A DNA stretch of 64,000 bases from Mesostigma viride (Eukaryota; Streptophyta; Mesostigmatophyceae; Mesostigmatales; Mesostigmataceae). Positions 11,453-21,399 of this stretch are shown here, one piece after another (the first letter of the stretch is position 1; each line of letters opens with the position of its first letter). A program made the translations under genes and the position numbers. The notes beneath the pieces were generated by a model. That model did not search any database and was not told the origin of the DNA. It was given only the letters and a program-made list of their open reading frames with translations. Location: NCBI GenBank assembly GCA_009746045.1, contig RPFO01000648.1:526734-590733 (forward strand), read 5' to 3'.

Positions 11453-11490
11453 GGGGAGGCGCACTCTAGCAGCCACGCTAGGGCTTCCCC
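11453..11490 (+). ncRNA. P1 3' hairpin 3
   Basis: The outer stem GGGGAGGC/GCTTCCCC (one G-U) and inner stem CTAGC/GCTAG have the loop agccac and a GCACT internal loop. It is closest in sequence to the single hairpin of P2. Confidence 0.6.
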
Positions 11491-11634
11491 CTCTACAACC
11501 ACTCCAGATGCGGCCGGGGACGGCCAGGTTGGAGATGCGGGTGTTATATGGTGGCAGCCGCCTGGGACTTGCGCACAATTTGCCAGTCTCTCGGTCTACC
11601 AAGGCCTGCAAGCGGCTTAAGCATATAATTTTGC

Positions 11635-11654
11635 AATAAACAAGTTCTGGTGCC
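11635..11654 (+). promoter_or_regulatory. P1 polyadenylation signal and conserved 20-nt block before B1
   Basis: AATAAACAAGTTCTGGTGCC is identical in P2 on its own sense strand, although the surrounding sequence has diverged. AATAAA is a standard polyadenylation hexamer. The extra conservation suggests another role, such as defining the RNA 3' end next to B1. Confidence 0.6.
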
Positions 11655-11694
11655 TTCTCAAACAAAGTGAACCTGAAAGCATGCACAGAGGATG
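11655..11694 (+). repeat. P1 B1 repeat
   Basis: This 40-bp sequence (ttctcaaacaaagtg...cagaggatg) is identical to B2 at 12115-12154. It directly precedes A2, giving the PAT-type order B1-A2-B2. Confidence 0.85.
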
Positions 11695-12115
11695 GTTGAT
11701 CTTACGATCTGGATTCCCTGATTTGCGACTAAGGGGAGCGGAGTGCGAGTCGGTGCCGCTGCCTCATGGCTGATCTGCGAGAAATGCTCCTGGAAAGGGT
11801 GAAAGTCCCTGCAAATGACCTCTGGACTGTGCTTCCAAGTACTTGGATGTAGTTCAAAGTACTTCATTGGTACTACAGGGTAGTACAATATACTTCAAAC
11901 TAGTTCAAACTAGCTCAGGCTAGTAAAGATTCGTTCAGGTGTAGCACAACCTGCCTAGGAGGTGGTATGACCACCTGGGTTGAAGTAGACAGTGACTAAA
12001 CGTAGTACAATGTCGAAAGAATCAGTACAAGTGGGTTCTTTGTAGTACAACTGGTCAGTGGCACCTAGGCGCCGCGCCAGTACTGTACCGGACTTGCATT
12101 CGTCACCGTGCGCAT
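11692..12115 (+). repeat. P1 A2 repeat
   Basis: This is a 424-bp near-identical copy of A1. It differs by a 2-bp gap and a few substitutions between 11821 and 11890. Confidence 0.88.
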
Positions 12116-12154
12116 TCTCAAACAAAGTGAACCTGAAAGCATGCACAGAGGATG
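12115..12154 (+). repeat. P1 B2 repeat (3' terminal)
   Basis: It is identical to B1. The element ends here and X sequence (atcatttatgatg) follows. Confidence 0.85.
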
Positions 12155-12458
12155 ATCATTTATGATGTGTTTGAGAGTTCCAATGCTTAACATCATCCAT
12201 ATGTGCGCATTTCCTATTTAATTATGAATTGTTACGTGCAGGGGGGCCTGCATCGGCAACCAAGGAAAACCCTCCACTAGAATGTACGAGAGAATGAGAC
12301 ATAAAGACCATGCTTCCAAGGACCACAAGCGGTCAGCAAACCCATAGGACACCTCCCTAACATGTGGCAGCCACCCCGGGGCTGCCCATGCTTGGCCACC
12401 TCACGGAAGGCTATGACAGACGGCCAGGAACCCGATACGAGCAATTGCACTTGGCAGA
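12155..12458. other. X sequence between P1 and P2a, no gene seen
   Basis: This belongs to element X. I see no ORF or RNA gene. Its last 44 bp (12415-12458) are repeated with one mismatch at 18496-18539 on the other side of P2a. Confidence 0.6.
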
Positions 12459-12495
12459 CCCCCCAAGACAAAACAGAAAAGGGTGGGTGGGTGGG

Positions 12496-12930
12496 GAAAA
12501 CTGATAAGCTGGCTTGGCAGCCATCACCACCTTGAAATACATCGCATCAACGTTGCATCCGTGACACACGCAAGTGCGGCGCCCCGCTGGCGCGGCGCTC
12601 CATGTAAGAATGACCTCAGAATACTACTGTACTAGATCTAGGACCCTGATACTACTTTTTATCTTGAGGGTCCCTGGATACTAGTTGAAGTAGATTGAAC
12701 TAGTTTGAACTAGTTTGTACTACCTGTACTAACTTTGAACTAGTTTGAACTACATCTGAGGCCCATCCAAGGCTGTCAGACCCTCCAGAGAGGGCGTGGC
12801 CACCCCGTTTGGCTCCCGCATGTCGACTTGCACCACTGGGCAACGGTGTAGCGCCTCCAAGGTAGCGGCGCACCTCCATCCCTCCGCTCCCCCAGGCAAA
12901 ATCAGGGAATCCCGATCGTAAGATCAATCA
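12496..12930 (-). repeat. P2a A2 repeat
   Basis: This 435-bp copy of 18061-18495 starts (on the - strand) tgattgatcttacgatcggg. It contains AACTAGTT and GTACTAC modules near 12680-12750. Confidence 0.85.
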
Positions 12931-12967
12931 TCCACTGTGCATTGCCTAGGTCCACTTCTGGTTGAAG

Positions 12968-12987
12968 GGCACCAGAACTTGTTTATT
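12968..12987 (-). promoter_or_regulatory. P2a polyadenylation signal and conserved block
   Basis: On the - strand it reads AATAAACAAGTTCTGGTGCC, the same 20 nt as in P1, just upstream of the B1-like segment. Confidence 0.6.
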
Positions 12988-13158
12988 ACACTATATGTTG
13001 AAGCCGACCGGACTTAGTAGACAGAGAGACATAAAATATTTTTTGGCAGTCCCTGGCCGCCGCTTCCACTTGACCCGCATCTCCAACCTGGCCGCAGGCC
13101 GTACATCTGGAAACCGCGTCAGGAGCCATGGGAGGGCACATCCTTACCCTCCAGCTGG

Positions 13159-13192
13159 TGAAGCCCTAGCGTGTCCGCTAGAGTGCGCCTCA
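13159..13192 (-). ncRNA. P2a 3' hairpin
   Basis: On the - strand the outer stem TGAGGC/GCTTCA (extendable by two pairs) and inner stem CTAGC/GCTAG have the loop ggacac and the invariant GCACT internal loop. It lies shortly after the ORF2 stop. Confidence 0.6.
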
Positions 13193-13210
13193 CCGAAGTA
13201 TGGCCGAAAT

Positions 13211-16200
13211 CTACGGCCCAAAGTGACGACGCCAGTCACGGGGGGGCAGTCTGCCCGCGAGGTCCCACACCACCTGGGGCACCCGCACCTGCAGGGCGCG
13301 GTGGAGCCCCACGTAATGGTCCACGGACGAAAACTGGCGCCACCGGCCACGCTTTTGGATGTCCGCGATTGGTACCCCGCGCAGGTAGTCATGGGTGGCC
13401 CCCCCGTGGCGCATGCTGTAGGGTGAAAACATCCCCCGCAAGCCAAGGAGGTCCCAGGCGGCGTGCCACCGCCGCAAGAAACGGCTGTAGCTGAGTGCGC
13501 CAAAGAGCAGCTCCTCGTGCGCCCGCCCAGCACACAGGGCGCCAAGCAACGTGAGTGAAAGGGGCTCAACAACCACCACTGCCTGGGCCTGGCCCTTGGC
13601 TGTCTTGGGGTCGCGTAGCAGCAGCGCACCCTGGTTACTGGGCCCCAGGCGGAAGTCCCCGCGCAGAGCCACGTCCCCCACGCGAAGCTTGAACGCTTCT
13701 CCGATGCGCAAGTATTGCTGAAAAACAATGATGCAGCAGCAGGCAGCTAATATCGAGCCTTGTGCACGAAGAATGTTTGCCACGAGGTACAGTAGCTGCC
13801 ACGGGACGGGGTGAGGGCTCTGCACGGGAACTCGTCGCGCCCAGCCGGCCAGCAAGCGACGCGCCTCGTACCACCCCTTAATCTCGTTGGGGAAGTACAG
13901 CTGCAGCCCGCATAATGCGCGCACAACCATGGTCCGGCTTCCCCCTTCCTCATACACGCTGACCAGCCACTCACAAAAGACGCCTTCCGCCTCCGTCTTG
14001 GCCACGGGAGCGAGGGGTTGACCATACTCCACGTACGCCCTCAGCGCTCGGTGATATGCAGCTAGCGTGCTGGGCTGCACAGTGGCCTCCAGCAATTCCT
14101 GCCGCCCATGTGGCCCCGGATTGCTCTCCACGTCGCCATCCGCAGTGAGGTTGCGCACCCATCGACCACGACTGGGCGCGTCGGCCGGGTTGCGCTCCGA
14201 CCTCACATACACCCAGTGGTAGCGGGTGTTGCTGGCCAGCCCTAGCGCGATCGCCCGGCGGCACCAGGCGTTCAGCCGGTAGGACGACGAACGCCCTTTG
14301 ACGAGCGCACCGACAACTGCCGAATTGTCCACCAGCCGCACGTGACGTTGCTGCCAGTGAACCTGTGAGCGCAGGCCCCACTCGATCCCTTGCACAGCCG
14401 CACGAATCTCCTTCTCGTTGATGTGGGCCGAGGGATCGAGCCACCGGTGGGCAAGAGCGGTCCTCCACTGCGCCGCTGCCATGGCTCGGTGCTCAATCTC
14501 CCCTGTGCGCTCCACGCTGGCCGTCTCAGAGTCCACACAGAGCGTCTTCCAGCCCTTCCGCTCCCGACAGTTGGACAGGCCACGCACCGCAGGCGCCTCC
14601 CACCGGCTGTACACCACCCCAGAACCGTGGGTTGACGCATCAGTGGCCACCACGGTGCAGCTCAGGGGCTGGTCGCGCTGCGCATGCACCAGCGGGGCCA
14701 AGTCCATTGCAGCCTGGAGCTCTTCCCTTACACTACCCCACAGCCGATAGCTCCAGCCCCGCTTGTGCACCAGGACTTGCTGCAGCAAGCGGTAGGCGTG
14801 AAACCAGATGGACAGTAGACCCCGACGCAGCAAGTGGACCCACACCCACCGTCCCAGCAACGAGGCCAGTTGGTGGTAAGTGGCCCGTCCACGCCCCAGC
14901 ATTGCCTGCGTGTCGCGCACCAAGGCCGCCATCCGGGCCGCGCTCGGCCGCATGGACCCGTCCTGGCAGAACTCAATCCCCAAGATTTCCACCGGGCGCC
15001 CCTCCTCAGCTCTCTCCACCTTCTTCTCGTTGACCACCAACCCCTTGGGACCGTAGCTCTCCTCGCACGCCTTGGTGAGCACGGCGTTGGTCTCCTCCGC
15101 GCTCCGCCCATGGGTGACCCCCAGATCATCGATCATGACCAGCTGAGCGGGATGTGGGGGATCCTCCGGCAGCAGCCGCCACGCTGCACTGGCTGCGCTC
15201 TCCACCAACTCCAGCCGGTCCATGCCATCCCCGCGCACTGTGCGCACCCCCATCAAGTGCATGGGATATGACAGCCCTCTCTTGGCATCGAGCACCCCGC
15301 CCCGTAGAGACAGTGCAGGTGGGCAACCTGTGCAAGGACCACCGAGTGGCTCCAGCCCATGACAAGGACCCGGAACCTGGGGTACAACTTTCGCCGTCGT
15401 CCCAGCTGGCCGACCTCATCGGACCACACGGGGGGCAGCGAGAAATAGGGGCGCCAGCTCTCAGGTACCTCGAACCGGTAATAGTAGGTGTCAAGGTCTG
15501 TCTTGCCCGAATAGCATGGCGCCCCCACACTCAGCTCAGCGACCTCGCCCAAGTTAGGCAGGTAACAGGTAGGCGGCTTGAGGAAGCGCCGGTTGCACGG
15601 CACCATATTCCCTATAAACCGCTGCCGTCGTTCGCTGGGCTCCACAACCCCGGGGTCTTTCTTGGGGACGGCAAAACAGCCGTTCACCACAGGGGCGCCT
15701 CCTCACTGTACTCGATCATCCGCGTCTCCGCCAGCCTGATGCTCAGTCGTGCGTACGCCGCATCGCTTGCACAACCATGAGACACCCGGCCCCGCCGCAT
15801 CCACGCCCCCGCCTCCGCGTCGCATCTTTGTAGAATGTTGTTTATGTCCTCATACGTCCTCTGCCATGCCTCCGGCAGGCAGTCCAGCAGCTTGACACTA
15901 CCTGCAGCTCCTCCTTTTGGCAGTGCCAGCCTCTCCGGGTCAATAATTTCGTATTGACCGCCCGGCCCGTATGGCGCGGGCTCTGCGTCCCCCGTGTCTG
16001 TCGCCTCCGCTACGGCGGTAAGCCGGCGGTTGTAGACGCGGGCAGCATCCTCCATCCCTTGTAGGGCGGCCCTTTGGGCGACGGTGCAGGGGCTCGCAGT
16101 AATAGCCTGCTGCTGCACCGCCGGTCCACCGGACCGTTCCCGGGTCCTGCCCCACAGCCAGTTCAGGCCCCTTGTGGCCCGCTCTTGACACCGCAGCCTT

Positions 16201-16305
16201 GCTCTGGCACGCAGAGCGCGCTGCAGCCTGCGGTTGGATCGCAGGCGGCTGCGGTCGAGCGGGGGACCATCTTCACTGGCAGCGGGAGCACACCCCTGCC
16301 CCTCA
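13211..16305 (-). CDS. P2a ORF2: RT-RNase H-2A-tyrosine recombinase (frameshifted)
   Basis: Three reading frames join into one protein homologous to P1 ORF2. The first part (16305-15684) starts after LDRSRLRS and ends in EYSEEAPLW. The second (15690-15253) carries the RT motif TDLDTYYYRF and MGWSHSVVLAQ. The third (15295-13211) carries MIDDLGVTH, GLVVNEKK, the RNase H motifs (TDASTHGSG, HINEKE, LVDNSAVVG, NPADAPSR), the 2A motif and the recombinase motifs (YLRIGEAFKLR, SMRHGG, GRWRQF, DHYVGLH). Both frame breaks correspond to one missing base in a C or G run and are shared with P2b. One further G is missing near 16259-16263 relative to P2b. The C-terminus (DWRRHFGP) matches the P1 end. Confidence 0.85.
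14111..14134 (-). other. 2A ribosome-skipping motif in P2a ORF2
   Basis: DVESNPGP is preceded by LTADG, identical to P1 although neighbouring residues differ (HGRQELLEATVQPS against GGRQELLESTVLPA). It lies between RNase H and the recombinase. Confidence 0.88.
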
Positions 16306-17043
16306 CTTGTCCTTTTTGGCCGCCGCCGCCGCCGCCGATGCCAGCTCCGCCTCCTGGCGAGCCGCCTTCCGCGCTGCCCGGGCTGCTGCGCTTCCAATAG
16401 TACTGCCCTCCACCAGTGGCAGCAGGTGCATCGCCCCGTTGTTCCAGCCGCTGGTCTTCTCCACCATGAGGAACGCCTCGACCACACGCGCCAGGTACTC
16501 GAAGCAGGCCAGCTCCGTCACCACATCCTCCCCCAGCTCTTGGATGGCCACATCCAGAATGTAGGTCAGGTTGTTGCACACCAGATGGTGCGTGCTGTTC
16601 TTCCACCCGCGGGGGGCTCCCGGTGCAGCCCCAACGCCCTCCTGCTCCTTGCGAAGGGCCAAGCGGGCCTGCAGGCTCCCGTGCGCGACCTGGCGCGCAT
16701 CCAGCACCTGCAGCGGCAGCACCCTGTCGTCGCGGTCCTTGACCAACAGGCGCCAGGCCACTTTGAAAGCTCGCCGGGGGAGACGCACCCCCTTGGTGGT
16801 TCGGCGCAGGTCTCTCTCCCTCACACGCTCCCGCGATCGACGCGAGCTCCGCTGGGAGGAGTCCCGACTCGTGCTCCGGCTGCTGGACCGCTGCCGCTCC
16901 TTGCGACGCTCGCGGGAGCGATCCCGACGCCCCTTGGGCTCCGCAGAACGGCCCCTGCCATGCCCACGTCGCTCCCGGGACTTGTCGCGGCGCGACCGAG
17001 CGCCACCCCTGCCCCTGCCACGGCCTCTGCTCTCGCTGTCGGA

Positions 17044-17108
<65 letters not shown>

Positions 17109-17831
17109 GCGACTCTCGTCGCTCCCACTGCTGGTGTCTGTCGAGCCTGGGCTGCTCCCGCGCCGCGCGCGTCTCTTCTCCTGGCGCTTGCTCTTCGGAT
17201 GGCCCTTGCCCCCCTTGTCCTCGCGCTGGCTCTTCCCTTTCCTCGCGTCCCTCCTCTTCCCCCGCGCCAGGGCTTGCAACTCCGCTCCGATGAGCTCGCG
17301 GACGCCCGCCAGAAGGGCAGCATTCTCTGCCAGCTTTCGGTTCCTGCCCTGAGACTTCTTTCCCTTGGCGCGAGCAGCAGCAGGGGCCAGCTGCTCGCGC
17401 GCGTCCAAAAAATCCTCAGAGCTCGTCGCGTCCTCCTCTTCCTCGTCGGTGCCGTTGCTGGGAGGATCCTTTCGGGTCCTTTCGCCCCTGGCTGGACCAG
17501 TCTTCCCCTTGCCCCCAGTGGCCACTGGGGGCTTCTTCATCTCTAGAGTAATGGCCTTGCACAACATGGAACCCATGTCGGAATCACTTGACCCCTCACT
17601 AATCTGGAGCCCTGCAGTCTTGAGAAACTGTCCCAAGGATGTCAAACGACCCTCAGACATAGTAGTAAGCCTTTGGGCCCAGTTTGGACCGAGATACTCA
17701 GTCAAGAACTTCAAAGTCGTTAACAGCTCCTTGCCCCCCTGAAAATACGATTTTTTCACATTTAATAAGAAATCTCGGTCTACTGCCTCAAGGGTGGTGT
17801 CTTCGTGATCACTAGCCATTATAGAATGCAA
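16303..17831 (-). CDS. P2a ORF1, Gag-like with Ser/Arg-rich domain (frameshifted)
   Basis: This is the same protein as the intact P2b ORF1, but a 2-bp difference at the end of the CTG/CAG run (about 17050-17110) breaks the frame. The N-terminal part reads in one frame from 17831 and the C-terminal part (RERDLRRTTKGVRL onward) in another to the stop at 16303. In the wrong frame the repeat becomes poly-Ala, so the full Ser/Arg domain is lost in this copy unless the difference is an assembly error. Confidence 0.75.
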
Positions 17832-18060
17832 AGATGAAGAAATTTCTCACAACTAGGCTCAATATTCCGCAATCTTGGAGACTGAGAAAAATTTCGGACT
17901 GAAAATTTGTCACTCAGTTCTACCTTGCGGACTTTTACTCCCGTTGCGCAAACCCGTCAAAACTAGGTGCGAAAACCGTCAAAATGTTGTCGGCTATTGT
18001 CTCACGATTAGTTTGACACCAACTTTGTCAAAAACGGTGAAGTATTGCTCTAGTTGTGTT
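17832..18060 (-). other. P2a 5' untranslated region
   Basis: This AT-richer leader lies between A1 and the ORF1 start. It repeats TTTTGACGG-like motifs and has no ORF of note. The same leader is at 26287-26515 in P2b. Confidence 0.55.
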
Positions 18061-18495
18061 GAAAACTGATAAGCTGGCTTGGCAGCCATCACCACCTTGA
18101 AATACATCGCATCAACGTTGCATCCGTGACACACGCAAGTGCGGCGCCCCGCTGGCGCGGCGCTCCATGTAAGAATGACCTCAGAATACTACTGTACTAG
18201 ATCTAGGACCCTGATACTACTTTTTATCTTGAGGGTCCCTGGATACTAGTTGAAGTAGATTGAACTAGTTTGAACTAGTTGGTACTACCTGTACTAACTT
18301 TGAACTAGTTCGAACTACATCTGAGGCCCATCCAAGGCTGTCAGACCCTCCAGAGAGGGCGTGGCCACCCCGTTTGGCTCCCGCATGTCGACTTGCACCA
18401 CTGGGCAACGGTGTAGCGCCTCCAAGGTAGCGGCGCACCTCCATCCCTCCGCTCCCCCAGGCAAAATCAGGGAATCCCGATCGTAAGATCAATCA
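18061..18495 (-). repeat. P2a A1 repeat (5' terminal)
   Basis: This 435-bp repeat matches A2 with a few substitutions. Like A2 it lacks the 84 bp found in both P2b A repeats. Confidence 0.85.
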
Positions 18496-18539
18496 GACAG
18501 ACGGCCAGGAACCCGATACGAGCAATTACACTTGGCAGA

Positions 18540-19922
18540 GCACAAGGAAAGCTAGCTAAGCCAAACTAGGGTAAGGACAGGTTTTCAGTGGCCAAGGTCG
18601 GTCCTAGGTCTTCGTAGGACGCTTAGGTGACACCATGGTGCTTTAGCACCCTTACTAGAGCCATGCATGCAATATAAAGGGCTCATTATAGGTATTGCAA
18701 AGACGAAGAGGCTATCACAGCAGCAGAATGCCAACATGACAAGGTCAACTCCTCTACCTAGCTCCCTCTAGAAAAAGGGTTATATGTCAGAAACCATATA
18801 GGCAAGATCCCAGAAAGCCTGGGAAAAGCTTTCAGCAACAAGGCAGCAACAAGAAACCATCCACACTACGCTTACCATAGCAAGCAAGGCATTGCTTTTA
18901 ACGCCAGCGTTGGCCATGCAGATAACGTAATTTGCATTGACGGAACGGATTAACCTTTGCATTGACGGAACGGAAGAAAAAAACGGTGGCCAGCTAACAC
19001 TCGCCTCTCCCCATTCAACAGCGGCATGAAAACGAAGGGGCTGGGCATAATACACAATCGAAATCATACAATGTAATCGAATAACAACCTACGACATGTG
19101 TTGTCGCAATTTATATGAAGAAACGGATGCGGATGATGTCCGGAGACGGCTTCTCGACGTGCTCCCAGCCGGCCAGATGCGCGGAAAGGCTCGAAAATTA
19201 TAAAAGAAAGCATGGGGACGCGCGGGCAGCACCCAGCCTTGCGGCAAATGAAATCTATGGCTCGCGCCCACCGCCGTCGTCGCCAGGCGCAACGACGATC
19301 TGACGACATAAAAACTGGGTATATTTAACGCTTCCAACCGCCCAAAATACTTGTACCCAGAACTCGCCCTTGAACCCGAAAGCGTAACAATACCCACCCT
19401 CACGGTATCCCTTGCTAATGTCAAGAAAAAAGCGCGCATCACAGAGCAGTATACCGGCTTGTCATGCAATCTACGCCGCCTCCCGTTTTTCTGCAAACTA
19501 GACAAATTCCGTTCATCAAAGGTTTTTTAGAGAATAAAAAGCGACTGCCCCCCAAAAACAGCTTGAGCGGAAGCTCTAGATGTCGATCTATAACTCTGTC
19601 TTGGTCCGGGGCAAAACGATCGCCTGTATAGTTCAGGCAAGCCTCGGACCTGGCTCGACCCCATAGCCGCAATTTGCGGGAACACACGCACGCATTGCAA
19701 CGTTCCCACCAAAATAGGTACTTTTCTCCACCACATAATTTACAGGTACGGACGGGTCCTGTCGACCCCAGTACCGCGCCGCGCCGGGTACCGAGTCCAT
19801 TTTCGCGGGAAAAGGGTCAGATGACCGTTGGGACCAAGGTTTCGCGCCAATACCTGCTGCTGAAGGTGCTGTCCTTATTGGGAGGATTTTGTCCTCAATT
19901 GAGGACATGTGAGTTTGGGGCA
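18540..19922. other. Right part of element X, no gene seen
   Basis: About 1.4 kb without a convincing ORF. There is a local duplication of tttgcattgacggaacgga near 18930-18975. The palindrome with its ttt prefix sits 15 bp from the end (19887-19907). The end is gagtttggggca, before the aaag duplication. Confidence 0.5.
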
Positions 19923-19979
19923 AAAGGTCTTCAAGACCGTAACTTTACTCCGATTCCAGCTGAATGTTTTATTTTAACA
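19923..19979 (+). repeat. C1 5' LTR, remainder
   Basis: It matches 28450-28506 and ends in attttaaca. Confidence 0.85.
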
Positions 19980-19996
19980 TGGTATCGAGTGCGCTA
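19980..19996 (+). promoter_or_regulatory. C1 primer binding site
   Basis: The sequence tggtatcgagtgc directly follows the LTR. It resembles the TGGTATC start of initiator-Met tRNA primer sites of Copia-type elements. Confidence 0.6.
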
Positions 19997-20777
19997 GGTT
20001 GTCGATTTTCCTTAACAAAAATATGAACAAATACCAACGCTATACTTACATTATCTTTTTAACGACTCATTTGTTTACGCCCGTTGAGGTGTCGTTCAAA
20101 AGGGCATTTTGTGACAATTCTATCAAGCCATAACGTGGCCCAAGCTGTTTAGTACTACGGCAACTACGTTCATTCCTGTCGGACCAGCAGATTTCCGGAA
20201 TTTCTCATCTTTCTCGTCAACAGCACATCCGTTTGGACCGTGCTAGGCGTCCATCGACGCGGAATTTTATGCTCTTTTTAACAAGCTATCATACGTCGTC
20301 ATCGGTTTGGTACAACGCCAGCAACACTCATTTCCGTGGCGCCAGCTGACAGACCTTTGCCGACATGCAACTTTTACGTGGCTCCTCTTTTTGAGCCATT
20401 TGTGACGTTTTCGGATTCGTCTCTTTTTTTTTTTGGTGTTGATTGTCACGTGTTTTATAATCCGTTTTCTTGTTTACTTTGCAGCCCTACAGGTTGCATT
20501 GTTTGCATCTTTTGCTGCAATCCTTTGTGTGTCTACATTTCGTGGACTGTTGTGTGTCAATTGTGTGTTTTGCTAGCAGAGTGTGTGCACAGGGGTCGCT
20601 CCCCTAGTGTGTCACGTTTGTTTATATTGTATAAGTGTTTATATTGTGTTATCTTTGTTGTTTTGTGGTCCGTTTGAGTCCCACAAGGCACATTCCGAAA
20701 TTTCTTTCCAATTTCGCAATTTCTTCCCAATTCCGCAATTTCTTTCCAAGCTTTCAATCTCTTAAACCATTCATATC
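19997..20777 (+). other. C1 leader, no gene seen
   Basis: This is the AT-rich untranslated region between the primer site and the gag ATG. It has T-rich stretches near 20425 and repeated caatttc motifs near 20710-20750. No coding region is supported. Confidence 0.5.
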
Positions 20778-20832
20778 ATGGCGGCCACTGTGGCAGCTGT
20801 GAACAAAGTCAAGCATTCCCAGATTATCAACG
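20778..20832 (+). pseudogene. C1 gag, 5' end (interrupted by P2b)
   Basis: The ATG at 20778 opens MAATVAAVNKVKHSQIIN. The last 53 bp (20780-20832) are duplicated at 27035-27087 on the far side of P2b, where gag continues. This is a retrotransposon capsid-region start. Confidence 0.75.
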
Positions 20833-20880
20833 CTTCCACTTGACCCCCCAAGACAAAACAGAAAAGGGTGGGTGGGTGGG

Positions 20881-21399
20881 GAAAACTGATAAGCTGGCTT
20901 GGCAGCCATCACCACCTTGAAATACATCGCATCAACGTTGCATCCGTGACACACGCAAGTGCGGCGCCCCGCTGGCGCGGCGCTCCATGTAAGAATGACC
21001 TCAGAATACTACTGTACTACATCTAGGACCCTGATACTACTTTTTTCAACATTGTACTACATTTTTATGATGTCACACATGTTCTGTCATGCCAGAACCG
21101 TTCAGCAACCACCTGGCATATCTTGAGGGTCCCTGGATACTAGTTGAAGTAGATTGAACTCGTTTGAACTAGTTTGAACTAGTTTGTACTACCTGTACTA
21201 ACTTTGAACTAGTTCGAACTACATCTGAGGCCCATCCAAGGCTGTCAGACCCTCCAGAGAGGGCGTGGCCACCCCGTTTGGCTCCCGCATGTCGACTTGC
21301 ACCACTGGGCAACGGTGTAGCGCCTCCAAGGTAGCGGCGCACCTCCATCCCTCCGCTCCCCCAGGCAAAATCAGGGAATCCCGATCGTAAGATCAATCA
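20881..21399 (-). repeat. P2b A2 repeat
   Basis: This 519-bp repeat matches the A1 copy and contains an extra block (about 21044-21120) and one extra AACTAGTT-type module relative to P2a. Confidence 0.85.

Larger units (their letters stand above)
5749..12154 (+). mobile_element. P1: PAT/Kangaroo-like tyrosine-recombinase retrotransposon
   Basis: The complete layout is A1 (5749-6174), ORF1, ORF2, B1 (11655-11694), A2 (11692-12115), B2 (12115-12154). A1 and A2 differ by a 2-bp gap and a few substitutions. B1 and B2 are identical over 40 bp. This is the split direct repeat organisation of PAT elements, which replicate by reverse transcription and integrate with a tyrosine recombinase. ORF2 carries RT, RNase H, a 2A motif and the recombinase. 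I see no duplication of the flanking X sequence. Frame breaks in ORF1 (about 6410 and 7133-7140) and ORF2 (8526-8532) imply either a defective copy or base-calling errors. Confidence 0.88.
12459..18495 (-). mobile_element. P2a: PAT/DIRS-like retrotransposon, second family
   Basis: Read on the - strand: A1 (18495-18061), ORF1, ORF2, hairpin, polyadenylation block, a B1-like segment (about 12967-12931), A2 (12930-12496), then a C-rich tail (12495-12459). A1 and A2 are both 435 bp. Unlike P1, the sequence after A2 is not a copy of the segment before A2. A 44-bp direct duplication of X (12415-12458 and 18496-18539) flanks the element. P2a is nearly identical to P2b but has an ORF1 frameshift at its CAG run, one G fewer at the ORF1/ORF2 overlap, and lacks the 84 bp present in both A repeats of P2b. 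Confidence 0.85.
5653..19922. mobile_element. X: TG...CA element or solo LTR inserted in the C1 5' LTR (P1 and P2a nested inside)
   Basis: X begins tggctgacaccc and ends gagtttggggca. It is flanked by aaag at 5649-5652 and 19923-19926, a 4-bp target duplication confirmed by the uninterrupted 3' LTR (gtgtaaaggtc). Without P1 and P2a its own sequence is about 1.8 kb: 5653-5748, 12155-12458 and 18540-19922. It has no convincing ORF. The palindrome TGTCCTCAATTGAGGACA, preceded by ttt, occurs near both ends (5673-5690 and 19890-19907). A long solo LTR or a gutted LTR element fits best. I cannot name the family. Confidence 0.6.

Noticed and set aside
12415-12458. The 44-bp repeat as a B repeat of P2a
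   Set aside because: The sequence belongs to X and differs from the 53-bp repeat flanking P2b, so it is target DNA and not part of the element.
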